A program made the position numbers and the translations under genes. The notes beneath the pieces were generated by a model, which saw only the letters and a list, made by a program, of their open reading frames with translations, ran no database searches and was not told the origin of the DNA. 64,000 bases of DNA from Casimicrobium huifangae (GTDB lineage: Bacteria; Pseudomonadota; Gammaproteobacteria; Burkholderiales; Casimicrobiaceae): contig NZ_CP041352.1 in the NCBI RefSeq assembly GCF_009746125.1, positions 4,386,436-4,450,435 of the forward strand. The letters run 5' to 3'. Below, in pieces: positions 9,142-18,179 of this stretch. Each line of letters opens with the position of its first letter. The stretch's first letter is position 1.

Positions 9142-10692
9142 ATGACCCGCGCCCATCTGCTGCACATCACCTTCGCGATCGTCACCGCCCTTGCCGCCAG
9201 CACGGCGCACGGCGCCTGCAACTTCGACATTGATCAGGACGGTGCGCTCAACCCCGCCACCGATGGCGTGCTGATCGTTCGCCGGCTGCTCGGCCTTGGC
9301 GGTGCGGCGCTGGTCGCCAATGCCGTCAACCCGGCCGGGCTGCGCACCAGCGCCACGCAGATCGAAAGTCACATCGACAGCATGATTGCCGATCGCAGCC
9401 TGCGTCTGGATGGCAGCGGCAACGCGCCCACGGCGCTGTCTGACGGGCTCATGCTGGTGCGCGCGATGGTCGGTGTGACCGGCACCGGCGTGACCACCCT
9501 GGCGATTGCCGGCACCCCGCCGCGCAACACATGGACGCTGATCCGGCAGCACCTGAACGGCACCTGTGGCGGCGCGTTCGCCAACAACGCCACCGGTCCC
9601 GCCGTGGTCACGCAGTTGCCGGCGACGCTCAGCAGCCCGTGGGGCATGGCATTCCTGCCCGACGGCCGCATGCTGTTCACCCAGCGCGGCGGCAGCATGG
9701 TCATCGTCAGTGCTGACGGCGCCAGCAAGTCCGCCGACATCAATCCGACACTGCCCAATCTCACCTCGGCCGGACAAGGCGGGCTGCTCGATGTCGCGCT
9801 CGACCCCGACTACAACGGCAGCAGCAACACACGCATTTACTGGACGTTCTCCGAGACCGGCAGCGGTGGCTCCGGTACCGCCGTGGCGCGTGGCGATCTG
9901 AACGCTGTCACAGCGACCATCAGCAACGCCCAGGTCATTTACCGGCAAACGCCCAAGGTAGGTGGCGATGGTCACTTCGGCTCGCGCCTCGCGTTTCGCA
10001 GCGACAAGACGCTAATGGTGACGCTCGGCGAACGGCAAACCGATGACCCCGCTGCACCGACCAGCAACAACGCACAACACCTCGGCAAGACCCTCGGCAA
10101 GGTCATCCGCATCAATCGTGACGGCACCATCCCGGCGGGCAACCCGACCTTCGGCACCCCCGGCGCGCTGCCGGAAATCTGGAGCTACGGTCACCGCAAC
10201 CCGCAGGGCGCTTCGATGCGGCCGGGCAGCGACGACCTCTGGCTCACCGAGCACGGGCCGCTCGGTGGCGACGAGCTCAACTTTGTGCAACCGGGGCGCA
10301 ACTACGGGTGGCCGCTGGTGAGCTATGGCTGCCCCTACAGCGCCGGTACCAACACACCCGCCTGTCGCCCGGGCGGCACCGGGGGCGTGCACGCACCGAC
10401 CTACGAAGAGCCGGCCACCACCTGGCTGCCATCATCCACGGCGCCCTCCGGCCTCATCTTCTACAACGGCGGAAAATTCACCGACCTCGGCTGGCAGGGC
10501 AGCGCCTTCACCGGCGGACTCGCAGGCTCGACGCTCTGGCGCATCACACTCAACGGCAACGCATTCGTCGCGAAAGAAGAAGTCACGGTCGTGAAGAACC
10601 TCGGCCAGCGCATCCGCGTGGTCAAGCAGGGGCCGGATGGCTGGATTTATCTCGCCACCGACAGCGGCCAGCTGCTGCGCCTGTGGCGATGA
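9142..10692 (+). CDS. Exported PQQ-type glucose/sorbosone dehydrogenase with N-terminal dockerin-like domain
   Basis: This 516-residue protein has a signal peptide to about residue 26 (STAHG). Residues ~28-130 form a dockerin-like region with two calcium-loop-type repeats, DIDQDGALNPATDGVLIVRR and LRLDGSGN...SDGLMLVRAM, ending in RNTWTLIRQHLNGTCG. The rest is a six-bladed propeller of the soluble glucose/sorbosone dehydrogenase family: WGMAFLPDGRMLFTQR, GGLLDVALDPDY, YGHRNPQG, LWLTEHGP, GRNYGWP. Such enzymes oxidise aldoses with PQQ in the periplasm. The same dockerin-like cassette closes the delta-60 protein at 13403-14866, showing domain shuffling. The start follows a GGGAGC box. Confidence 0.87.
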   Translation: MTRAHLLHITFAIVTALAASTAHGACNFDIDQDGALNPATDGVLIVRRLLGLGGAALVANAVNPAGLRTSATQIESHIDSMIADRSLRLDGSGNAPTALSDGLMLVRAMVGVTGTGVTTLAIAGTPPRNTWTLIRQHLNGTCGGAFANNATGPAVVTQLPATLSSPWGMAFLPDGRMLFTQRGGSMVIVSADGASKSADINPTLPNLTSAGQGGLLDVALDPDYNGSSNTRIYWTFSETGSGGSGTAVARGDLNAVTATISNAQVIYRQTPKVGGDGHFGSRLAFRSDKTLMVTLGERQTDDPAAPTSNNAQHLGKTLGKVIRINRDGTIPAGNPTFGTPGALPEIWSYGHRNPQGASMRPGSDDLWLTEHGPLGGDELNFVQPGRNYGWPLVSYGCPYSAGTNTPACRPGGTGGVHAPTYEEPATTWLPSSTAPSGLIFYNGGKFTDLGWQGSAFTGGLAGSTLWRITLNGNAFVAKEEVTVVKNLGQRIRVVKQGPDGWIYLATDSGQLLRLWR

Positions 10693-10747
10693 CTCCCGCC
10701 ACCGGGCACATGCAAACCTGACATCCCGCTCCAGCGGGCAACGCGCC

Positions 10748-13003
10748 TCAGCCCTTGACGCTCAAGATGATGCCGTACCAGGTACGTGGCCTGCTCACGG
10801 TGTAGGTTGCGCTTTGCAGGCCATACGCGGTGGTGTTCTCGCTCGCCAGCGGTGCCACGTTGTTGGCAACCAGTCGCACTGACATCGTCCGGCCCAGCGG
10901 CACGTTGGCATACAGATCGACGCTGCGCGAGCGGGCGAACTCAATGCTCTGTTCTGCCGTTTGCTGCGTTCGATAGCCGGGTGTGAACGACAGGCTGCCG
11001 CCCATGCGAATCGGGGCTGGCAGCACGCCGGTCAGCATGTAGTCGAGCCCGAACGTGGCCGACCACGGCTGTTGCCGGTCCAGGCGGTTGTCCGGACCAG
11101 GCACGCCACGCACCCGCGACTCATAAAAATTGAGCGATGCACGCAGGTCCAATGGCGTTTTGGTATCGAAGGCAAACGGCAACAGCGTTCCGGCACGACC
11201 GCGGGCTTCCAGCTCAAGGCCGAAGGTGTTCGCCGAGTCGAAGTTCACCGGTCGCGTCACGTAACGTGGCACCGATGCCCACGACACCGTCTCCAGTGTG
11301 GTGCGATTGCGGATCAGATCCTGCACGCGCCGGTAGAACACCGTGGCACTCGCCACGCCGCCGCCCGGGAAATAGCGCTCGTAGGCCAGATCAAACCCCG
11401 TCGCCAGCTCGGGCTTGAGCGTCGGGTTGCCGATGCGGTCGGCGGACAGCGCGTCGTTGGGCCGGGTCAGATCGGTGTAAAGCGAAGACACCTGCGGGCG
11501 AGCGAGCAGCTGCATGGGCTCCGGCGCCTTGAAGGTACTGGTCAGGCTGCTGCGGAACAGATGCTCTCCCTTTTCATCCAGCTTGTACTTCAGGTGAAAC
11601 ATCGGCGTCACAACGCTGGCGGCAACGCTATCCTGTTGGTCACCGACCCCCTTGCTCCGCGTCTCGATGCGCTCGGCGCGCACGCCCGCATACGCAGCAA
11701 GACGCTTGCTCACCTCCCAGTCATCCTGAACGAACAACGCATAGCGCGACACCCGTGCCTCAACGTCCTGGTCTTCGTAGATGGGCAACAAGGGCACGCC
11801 CAGCTCGGTGGTGCGTGAGCGGCCAATCCAGTCGCGCCACTCGAAATTCCAGCCGCCAGTCACCGTATGCGCATCGGCGACCAGCCGCGAGTACTGACCA
11901 CTCAGATTCACCGAGGGGTTTCTGCTTTCGCCGTAGGTCAGGCGACGCTCGCCGCCGTCGCGGAACGCGCGGGCGGTGAAATCGTTGGCGTTGTACTGCA
12001 CGCTGGCTTTCACTTCGAGGCGCTGATCGCCATCGAAGCTGTTGGTGTAAGTCGTACCCAATCTCGCATTGAGCCAGTTGCCAAAGTTGCGCGAATCGTC
12101 GGCGAATACCGGCTGCCCCGAGATCACGCGGCGCTCGGTCGCGATGTCACTCCAGTGCCAGCGGCCCTGATTGATGAATGCCTGGGTGTTGAGCGAGCTC
12201 GCCTCGTCAATCTTCCAGTTGAGCGATGGCGAAAAGTTGTAGCCGCGACCGTGGGGGTGCTGCTCGCTGGACCGGGTGCCAATGGCCGCCGGCGTACTGG
12301 CGCCAGCGGCCGGCGTCGCTGCGGCAACCGTAGTGGTGGTCCGCACGGCGTTGAAGTTGTTCCACTCAAAGTAGGAGAGCGGCAGGTTGAACGCAGTGCT
12401 GCCCTGGATGCGCTCACCCCAGGTGACGTTGAATCCGGCGGCCGGGTTGTCGTACTGGTAGCTCACCCGCGCCTGTGCCTCGACCGTGCGCGAGCGCGGC
12501 GGCTCCTTCAGGATGATGTTGATGGTGCCGCCAATCGCCTCTGCCGTCTGATCTGCAGTGGCCGCACGGGCCACCTCAATCCGCTTCACCTGCGACGGGT
12601 TGAGATTGTTCAGATCGAAGTTGGGCGGCGCCGGTTCGCCGTTGAGCAGGACGCGGGTGTAGCTGCCAAGGCCGCGAAGGGCTGGTCCGCTGCCGCCGAG
12701 ACTGACACCTGGCAAGCGCTTAAGCACATCGTTGACACTCACGTCGCCGAATTTCTGAATCTCCTCTTCGTCGTAAATCTGCTTCGCTGCGGTGGACTGT
12801 CGGCGAAGTTCGACCGTGGTCTGCGGGCGCGCGCTCAGTTCCACGCGCTCGATGCGCTGCGCGTTCGGCGTTTCCGTCGGTGACTCGTTGTTGGTCTGCG
12901 CGGCAATCTGCGTGCAGGCAATGGCGGACAACACAGCCGCTACGCCGGTTGTGTTGCTCGCGCGGACAAGGCGGCGAGTATGAGAAGAAGAATTCACTGG
13001 CAT
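10748..13003 (-). CDS. TonB-dependent outer-membrane receptor
   Basis: This 751-residue receptor has a signal peptide ending near residue 40 (IAAQT). The plug domain is shown by VSVNDVLKRLPGVSLGG, ALRGLGSYTRVLLNGEPAPP and VKRIEVARAATADQTAEAIGGTINIILK. A ~550-residue beta-barrel follows, ending in a beta strand (YGIILSVKG). The ATG at 13003 is chosen because it begins the signal peptide; an in-frame ATG at 13183 would add 60 residues of unlikely composition. The ligand is unknown: no siderophore or vitamin genes adjoin. It converges on the sugar dehydrogenase with a 55-bp gap. Confidence 0.9.
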   Translation of the reverse strand: MPVNSSSHTRRLVRASNTTGVAAVLSAIACTQIAAQTNNESPTETPNAQRIERVELSARPQTTVELRRQSTAAKQIYDEEEIQKFGDVSVNDVLKRLPGVSLGGSGPALRGLGSYTRVLLNGEPAPPNFDLNNLNPSQVKRIEVARAATADQTAEAIGGTINIILKEPPRSRTVEAQARVSYQYDNPAAGFNVTWGERIQGSTAFNLPLSYFEWNNFNAVRTTTTVAAATPAAGASTPAAIGTRSSEQHPHGRGYNFSPSLNWKIDEASSLNTQAFINQGRWHWSDIATERRVISGQPVFADDSRNFGNWLNARLGTTYTNSFDGDQRLEVKASVQYNANDFTARAFRDGGERRLTYGESRNPSVNLSGQYSRLVADAHTVTGGWNFEWRDWIGRSRTTELGVPLLPIYEDQDVEARVSRYALFVQDDWEVSKRLAAYAGVRAERIETRSKGVGDQQDSVAASVVTPMFHLKYKLDEKGEHLFRSSLTSTFKAPEPMQLLARPQVSSLYTDLTRPNDALSADRIGNPTLKPELATGFDLAYERYFPGGGVASATVFYRRVQDLIRNRTTLETVSWASVPRYVTRPVNFDSANTFGLELEARGRAGTLLPFAFDTKTPLDLRASLNFYESRVRGVPGPDNRLDRQQPWSATFGLDYMLTGVLPAPIRMGGSLSFTPGYRTQQTAEQSIEFARSRSVDLYANVPLGRTMSVRLVANNVAPLASENTTAYGLQSATYTVSRPRTWYGIILSVKG

Positions 13004-13402
13004 GGATAGAAAAAAGTTCACACGCAACGCGCGCAAGAGGCTGATGTTTCGTTCGCGATCAGGCGGGCACCAAGCGACGCCCGACGAGTCAACGCCACTA
13101 ACAGCAGTCGACTCAGCGAGGCAACAGACGCCGCACACACATTGGGCCGCAGCAGGCGCTGCTGCGGAATGCGTACCGCGCACGAATAGTAGCCGCTCAG
13201 CGCGGCATTCAGAACCGTGGCGCTAGTAGCGAACAAAGACGGAAGGGGCTAGGGTTAGCTCAGCCTGACCCCTGTAGTTGCCGTTCGAGCGCGCAGGCGG
13301 AAGGGCTTGGGCATCGTGTGGCGATCAGGAGCCCGTTTCAATTTGAGTCGACATGGCTACGACCATTGGCGGATGGCGCTTCGCATATCAACGCTCGCTA
13401 GC
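13004..13402. other. Intergenic stretch without a recognised gene
   Basis: These ~400 bp hold the upstream region of the TonB receptor and the end of the delta-60 gene, both on the minus strand. I see no credible ORF. One imperfect inverted repeat, GGGGCTAGG...CCTGACCCC near 13237-13264, could help end transcription of the delta-60 gene but has no T-run. No riboswitch or known operator was recognised. Confidence 0.5.
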
Positions 13403-14866
13403 TCAGTCGCGCAATCGCATGCCACAGTTGGCGTTTAGATATGCCCGCACGAGTGGCCAAGTCTTTCTCTTGGCGTTTGTGGGGAAGTCGATGCCCGCGA
13501 CGACCGCCTGGCCTGTGAGGCCTAGCGCTACTCGTGCAAATATTAATGCGTCTGTCGTTGCAAGAACCAGTCCGTCGCCGTCGAGATCCGCCTTGCAGTC
13601 TTCGTAGCTTTGTGGCCCGCCAACGTGTCTTGTCACACACATGCCACCAACGCAAGTTCCAGCGATCAGATATTTTCCGTCGGGCTGCAAGACGACTGCG
13701 TTTCCTTGTTCTTCGGTCTGCACTCCTGGTGATGCCACCCAACCACCAGAACCAAAGCTTTGGTCGAACGATCCATCGCCGTTGAGACGGGCGGCGCAGA
13801 TGTCGTTGTTCGCCCCGTTGTAGCAGTAGCCAGCGAGCAATATCTTGCCGTCAGGTAAACGCGCGACTGCGTTAGCAACAGCGTGGCCGCTAACCATTGC
13901 GAGCTTCGCCACACCGCTTGATGCAAAGCTTATGTCTAGGGAGCCGTCTGCGTTGTATTTCGCTGCACAAAATTTGAAGAAAAAGGCGCTGGTACAGTAC
14001 CCGACAACCAAAATTTTGCCGTCAGGGAAAACGGTCGCCGCCGTAGCACGGCCATTGTTGAGAACAACAGGGGTCACCACTTTGCCTTGTATTCCAAAGG
14101 AACTGTCGGGACTACCGCCAGCGTCGAGCCGCGCCAAACAAAACCCCTCGTAACAGTAGCCAGCGAGCACGATTGTCCCGTCCGACAATGCGACCACAGA
14201 TGAGAGCCAAGACACTCCGGCTCCCAATGACATTGTGACCTGTCCAGACGAACCAAACGAGTTGTCCAATTGACCGTCCGACGTGTATCTGACGACACAA
14301 AAAGCAATAGACGGACCACACCACCCGCCGACGAGAATTTTTCCGTCGTATTGGAGCGAAACGGATGTAGCGCCACTTCCGTTTGGTGTGTTCAAAATCA
14401 CCTTACCCGTACCGCTGAACGAGAGATCAAGGGCGCCGTTGGCCATGTACCGCACTGCACACATGTCTGACGTGTTCGCTCGGATACAGGACCCAACCGC
14501 AACAATCTTGCTATCCGGCTGCACTACTACTGCCGACGCACGGTCATCGAGAGAGCCTATCGGCGTGACAACGCTACCCACGAAGTTGAAGGTCGTATCT
14601 ATTGTTCCATCGGTGTTGAGTCGGACAACGCAGAAATCCTGATTGAGGGGACCATTGCATTGTCCGGCAACGACAGTCTTTCCATCGGATTGGAGCGCCA
14701 AGGCATTTGCTAGATCGCCCGCCGGCGGGGTGCCCACCGCAAAGGTGGCTTTGCCGTTGGTCGCCCACGTTCCGTCAAGATCGCCCGGGATCGCATTCAC
14801 GTCTACGCTCGCGATAGAAGCGAAAAGTAGCAGCGCAGAAAACCATGACTTGGAGTCGGAAAACAT
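13403..14866 (-). CDS. Exported delta-60 repeat beta-propeller protein with C-terminal dockerin-like domain
   Basis: This 487-residue protein has a signal peptide (hydrophobic run to about residue 25). It then has tandem ~60-residue repeats of the delta-60 type, each with a form of LQPDGKIVVAG...CAVRYNADGSLDTSFG...GKV. At least seven repeats are seen, with regularly spaced cysteines. The C-terminus (about residue 420 on) switches to DCKADLDGDGLVLATTDALIF and RKTWPLVRAYLNANCG, the same dockerin-like cassette found at the N-terminus of the sugar dehydrogenase. The function is unknown; a surface or secreted adhesive propeller is likely. The start at 14866 is chosen over 14899 because the signal peptide fits better. 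Confidence 0.82.
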   Translation of the reverse strand: MFSDSKSWFSALLLFASIASVDVNAIPGDLDGTWATNGKATFAVGTPPAGDLANALALQSDGKTVVAGQCNGPLNQDFCVVRLNTDGTIDTTFNFVGSVVTPIGSLDDRASAVVVQPDSKIVAVGSCIRANTSDMCAVRYMANGALDLSFSGTGKVILNTPNGSGATSVSLQYDGKILVGGWCGPSIAFCVVRYTSDGQLDNSFGSSGQVTMSLGAGVSWLSSVVALSDGTIVLAGYCYEGFCLARLDAGGSPDSSFGIQGKVVTPVVLNNGRATAATVFPDGKILVVGYCTSAFFFKFCAAKYNADGSLDISFASSGVAKLAMVSGHAVANAVARLPDGKILLAGYCYNGANNDICAARLNGDGSFDQSFGSGGWVASPGVQTEEQGNAVVLQPDGKYLIAGTCVGGMCVTRHVGGPQSYEDCKADLDGDGLVLATTDALIFARVALGLTGQAVVAGIDFPTNAKRKTWPLVRAYLNANCGMRLRD

Positions 14867-14931
14867 ATCGCGACGATCCTTTGCAACGCTAAGGCTCAAA
14901 TTTACTCGAGTGCATGATCCCCTCTACCAGT

Positions 14932-15951
14932 TCAATCACTCCCCACCCGCGCCAACACGCCTTCATCATTCGCCGCCTGCGCCGCTGCTTCGATGGAGCG
15001 TAGCCACGGATCGCGGGCGACGCCGCCGTAGGTTTCAACCAGGAAGTCGAGGAACACGCGGGTGCGGGCGGGGATGTGCATGCGGGTGGGCATGGCGGCG
15101 TAGATGCTGGTGGTCATCACGCGCCATTCGGGCAGCACGCGCTCGATGCGGCCGCCGCGTAGCGCGTCCTCGACGACGAAGGAGGGCAGGGCGGTGATGC
15201 CCATGTCTGCAAGGGCTGCGTGATAGAGCGTGTCCCAGTGCGCCGTGGATAACGCCATCGGCGGCTGCTCCAGCGTCACCGGCTTGCGGCCTTTCTCACC
15301 GGCGGCACGATGGATGGCGGAGCGCAACGGGCAGGGCTCGAACGTGGTCTGCTTGTTGCCGTCGGGTGAGAAGGGCAGCAGCCATTCATGGCCGAACAAC
15401 TCCTTTGGGTCACTGGGGCGACCGCAACGATCGAGATAGGCCGGCGTGGCGCAGGTGATCATCTCCGAATGCGCCAGCAGTCGCGCGACGAAGTTGCCCG
15501 TCTGCAGCGGCTGCTTGAGAGTGAGGATGGAGATGTCGTGGCTGTCGTCCACCGCCTCCACGCTGTTTTGCACGGTGAGCTCGATGGTGAGCTTGGGGTA
15601 TTGCGCGCGCAGCCGCGGCAGATGCTTGGCGAGCTGGTGCACGGTGAACGCCGGTGAGGCGAGCACGCGCACCACGCCGCGCGGCTCGGCGGTCTCGAGG
15701 TTGGCCGCAGTCTCGGCGTCTTCGATGTCGGCAAGGATGCGTTGCACGCGCTCCAGGTAGCGCTCGCCTGCCTGCGTGAGCGCGAGGCTGCGCGTGGTGC
15801 GGTTGAGCAGGCGCACGCCGAGGTGTTCCTCCAGCTCGGCCACCAGCCGGGTGACGACGGCCGGTGCGAGGTCGAGCTTGTCGGCAGCCTTGGTGAAGCT
15901 GCCTTCATCAACGACTTTGGCGTAGACGCGCATGGCGCGGAGTTGGTCCAT
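14932..15951 (-). CDS. LysR family transcriptional regulator
   Basis: This 339-residue cytosolic regulator has the LysR winged-helix at residues 1-60 ([20 protein letters not shown], then [22 protein letters not shown]). An effector-binding domain follows to about residue 300 ([28 protein letters not shown]). The tail of about 30 residues after the last domain strand is longer than usual. The target is not obvious. The divergent gene is the small exported peptide at 16246, about 294 bp away, and the AT-rich stretch 16010-16080 between them is the likeliest binding region. Confidence 0.93.
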   Translation of the reverse strand: MDQLRAMRVYAKVVDEGSFTKAADKLDLAPAVVTRLVAELEEHLGVRLLNRTTRSLALTQAGERYLERVQRILADIEDAETAANLETAEPRGVVRVLASPAFTVHQLAKHLPRLRAQYPKLTIELTVQNSVEAVDDSHDISILTLKQPLQTGNFVARLLAHSEMITCATPAYLDRCGRPSDPKELFGHEWLLPFSPDGNKQTTFEPCPLRSAIHRAAGEKGRKPVTLEQPPMALSTAHWDTLYHAALADMGITALPSFVVEDALRGGRIERVLPEWRVMTTSIYAAMPTRMHIPARTRVFLDFLVETYGGVARDPWLRSIEAAAQAANDEGVLARVGSD

Positions 15952-16111
15952 GGGATGGCTGCCTTTGCAACGGGTTTGGCTGAACGAGCCGCGTTGGTCG
16001 CGGAAAGTTCCCGATAATTATTGCCGAAAATTAAATAAACAATTCAATTGAACGCTATTTATTTGTGATTTGGCAATACCTAACATTCATTCCATCGACG
16101 CGACAACAAGA

Positions 16112-16164
16112 GCCTGTTCAAGCGGCTCCCTCCGACAGGAAGACAGCGAACCGCTTGAACAGGC
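16112..16164 (+). promoter_or_regulatory. Long hairpin in the leader of the DUF4148-like gene
   Basis: Perfect 14-bp inverted repeat: GCCTGTTCAAGCGG at 16112-16125 and its exact complement at 16151-16164, with a 25-nt loop. It starts 134 bp before the small exported peptide gene. There is no T-run after it, so it is not a normal terminator; it may be an RNA leader structure or a palindromic operator. AT-rich DNA lies just upstream (16010-16080). Confidence 0.5.
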
Positions 16165-16245
16165 CCCCGGTGCCGCGCCGAGGACCGGTGGCAAAAGCCC
16201 CCGGCCAATTCGAAAGCAAACCAACTCCTCGAAGGAAACCTCATC

Positions 16246-16554
16246 ATGAATACGAAATCTGTTTTGATCGCTACCCTCTTCGCTGCTGCCGCTGGCTCGG
16301 TGTTCGCGTCGGACTACACCGCCACTGCCGGTAACCCGGAAGTGCAGATCGCGCAAAGCTCGGCCCGCAGCACCGTCCGCGCCGGCGTTGTCGCCAGTGC
16401 ACGCAGCACGCCGCGCAGCGATGAAGTGACGCCGGCCGCTGTTGGCAAGGCCGACGGCCGTACCCGTGCCGAAGTTCGCGCCGAGACCGCCGCTTACAAC
16501 GCCAGCAACGAAGCTCGTGCGGCACGCCTGACCTACGTTGGCGGCGCGCAGTAA
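16246..16554 (+). CDS. Small exported DUF4148-like protein
   Basis: This 102-residue protein has a clean signal peptide (hydrophobic stretch ending VFASDY near residue 22). The mature part is low-complexity, rich in Ala, Arg, Ser and Thr, with GKADGRTRAEVRAETAAYNASNEA near the end. That layout resembles short DUF4148 periplasmic proteins common in Burkholderiales, whose function is unknown. GAAGGAAACC precedes the start. It has its own strong terminator and a long leader hairpin, so it is probably an abundant monocistronic message. Confidence 0.7.
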   Translation: MNTKSVLIATLFAAAAGSVFASDYTATAGNPEVQIAQSSARSTVRAGVVASARSTPRSDEVTPAAVGKADGRTRAEVRAETAAYNASNEARAARLTYVGGAQ

Positions 16555-16572
16555 TCTGCCTTCTGCCCAATG

Positions 16573-16598
16573 AAAACGCGCCTTCGGGCGCGTTTTTT
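16573..16598 (+). terminator. Intrinsic terminator with UUCG tetraloop
   Basis: The stem AAAACGCGCC / GGCGCGTTTT with loop TTCG is followed by further T residues, 20 bp after the stop of the DUF4148-like gene. It is a textbook Rho-independent terminator. Confidence 0.92.
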
Positions 16599-16672
16599 GT
16601 TGGCGGACATCACCGCAGCAACTGCAACAACACGGCGGTAACGTCGCCCCGGCTGCAGGCAGCCTGAGGCCA

Positions 16673-16791
16673 ACGACTTTTTATTGAAAGCCCCATTGGC
16701 AATGGGCTAAATCATCATTTTCGGCACAAGTTGACTAGAGGTGTTTTCCGGCTGCCAGCCCTTATCAAATAAGGATTCAGCCAAAAAGCTG
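16673..16791. repeat. ERIC-like palindromic repeat, copy B
   Basis: The left end is GACTTTTTATTGAAAG. The first hairpin CCCCATT-GGC-AATGGG is perfect. The centre AAGTTGACTA (16728-16737) has one change from AAGTCGACTT. The second hairpin CCCTTAT-CAA-ATAAGG and the end CCAAAAAGCTGC follow. It lies between the DUF4148 terminator and nadD, with ~33 bp left before the nadD start. Confidence 0.85.
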
Positions 16792-16824
16792 CTGGCCATC
16801 CGGGGGTGCACGTAGACTGCCCAC

Positions 16825-17547
16825 ATGACCACCGCGCCTGACGTTTCGCCCCCCATGCAAGCCGGGAACCGTCCGCTCGCTCTGTTCGGGGGCACTTTCG
16901 ATCCGGTGCACTGGGGTCACCTGCGCGTCGCGCTCGACACTGCCAACGCGCTCAAGCTGACGGAGGTGCGGCTGATCCCGTCAAAAACGCCGGTGCACCG
17001 CAAGGCGCCGGGGGCAAGCGAGGCTGACCGGCTGGCGATGCTGCGCCTGGCGGTGGCCGAGGACCGTAGCGGCACGCTTGCCGTGGATGACCGCGAGTTG
17101 CGCCGTGACACGCCAAGCTACACGGTGCTGACGCTGCAGTCGCTGCGTGCCGAGTTCCCCGCCCGGCCGCTACTGTGGCTGATCGGCGTGGATGCTTTTC
17201 AGCACCTGATGAGCTGGTATCAATGGCCGCAGCTCTTTGAGCTGGCGCATTTCGTGGTGCTGAACCGGCCGGGCTACCCGGTGGCGAATGTGCTGTCGCC
17301 CGCGCTGGCGCCGGTGTGGCAGGCGCGCCTCGCGCGTGAACCGGTGGCGCTAACGGACACGACACACGGCAGCCTCTACCTGCACACCGTGGCGCCGCAA
17401 GCTGTCTCGGCGACGGAAATCCGCAACAAAATCGCCGCTGGAGCAGGTGATGAAGCGCTCACTTCGTTGCTCCCCCCGTCGGTGCTGACCTATATTCGTG
17501 CCCATCAGCTATACCAGCCGGAGCACCCACCGCTTGCGCCTCAATAA
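16825..17547 (+). CDS. nadD: Nicotinate-nucleotide adenylyltransferase
   Basis: Cytosolic enzyme that transfers AMP from ATP to nicotinate mononucleotide, making deamido-NAD. The 240-residue protein has the nucleotidyltransferase motif GGTFDPVHWGHLRVA at about residue 22 and the closing VSATEIRNKI motif (the SxTxxR type). Length fits the family with ~15 extra N-terminal residues, so an internal start is possible. It opens a run of housekeeping genes (nadD, rsfS, rlmH, maf, rng) conserved in beta-proteobacteria. Its 3' end overlaps the next gene. Confidence 0.95.
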   Translation: MTTAPDVSPPMQAGNRPLALFGGTFDPVHWGHLRVALDTANALKLTEVRLIPSKTPVHRKAPGASEADRLAMLRLAVAEDRSGTLAVDDRELRRDTPSYTVLTLQSLRAEFPARPLLWLIGVDAFQHLMSWYQWPQLFELAHFVVLNRPGYPVANVLSPALAPVWQARLAREPVALTDTTHGSLYLHTVAPQAVSATEIRNKIAAGAGDEALTSLLPPSVLTYIRAHQLYQPEHPPLAPQ

Positions 17548-18151
17548 AGTTCAGAAAGCCGCCGTCGCCGCCCTCGAAGACATCAAGGCCCGCGACATCA
17601 CCGTCCTCGACACCCGCACGCTGACAGCGATCTACGACACGCTGATCATCGCTACTGCAGAGAGCGCGCGCCAGACCAAGGCCCTCGCGCGCAACGTGTC
17701 CGACAAGGTCAAGGCCGCTGGCGGCCACGTGATTTCGACCGAAGGCGAGGAAAGCGGTGAATGGGTGCTGGTGGACTGCGCCGACATGGTGGTGCACATC
17801 ATGCTGCCAACCACCCGGGCGCTGTACAACCTGGAAGAGCTGTGGACGCCGCCGACGCCGGTGAAACCGCCGAAGGCCGAGAAGCCCGCCAAGCCAGCTG
17901 CAAGCCAAAAGCCAGCGAAGGCCGCCGCACCGAAGGCTGCGCCCGCAGGCCGCAAACCGGCAGCCAAAACACCCGCCGCCAAGAAGCCAGCGACCAAAAA
18001 GCCCGCCAGCAAAAAGCCGGCCGTCAAGGTCGCCGCGAAGAAGCCGGTCGCCCGCAAGCCTGCTGCAAAGAAACCCGCAGCAAAGCCTGCAGCCAAACCC
18101 GCCAGCAAACCCGCCGCCAAAAGGTCGGCAGCAAAGAAGAGAGCCGCCTGA
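17534..18151 (+). CDS. rsfS: Ribosomal silencing factor RsfS with long Lys/Ala/Pro tail
   Basis: RsfS binds ribosomal protein uL14 and blocks joining of the subunits in stationary phase. The core (about residues 1-108) is clear: KVQKAAVAALEDIKARDI, LIIATAESARQTKALA, GEWVLVDCADMVVHIM, ALYNLEELW. A ~95-residue tail of KP, AAK and KPA repeats follows, like histone H1 or AlgP tails; normal RsfS has ~105-130 residues. The TTG at 17534 is preferred because it gives MRLNKVQKA, as in relatives, and GGAG lies upstream. An in-frame ATG at 17498 would add 12 residues. Either start overlaps nadD. Confidence 0.88.
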   Translation: MRLNKVQKAAVAALEDIKARDITVLDTRTLTAIYDTLIIATAESARQTKALARNVSDKVKAAGGHVISTEGEESGEWVLVDCADMVVHIMLPTTRALYNLEELWTPPTPVKPPKAEKPAKPAASQKPAKAAAPKAAPAGRKPAAKTPAAKKPATKKPASKKPAVKVAAKKPVARKPAAKKPAAKPAAKPASKPAAKRSAAKKRAA

Positions 18152-18179
18152 GCCAGTTGTCGCGCAGATCGGCTGACCA

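Noticed and set aside
11867-12883. 338-residue plus-strand frame inside TonB receptor 1
   Set aside because: The receptor on the minus strand has clear plug motifs through this region; the plus frame has none.
17870-18150. Short repeated units in the rsfS tail, considered as CRISPR or satellite DNA
   Set aside because: They encode low-complexity KPA/AAK peptide in the rsfS frame and have no spacers or regular repeat length.
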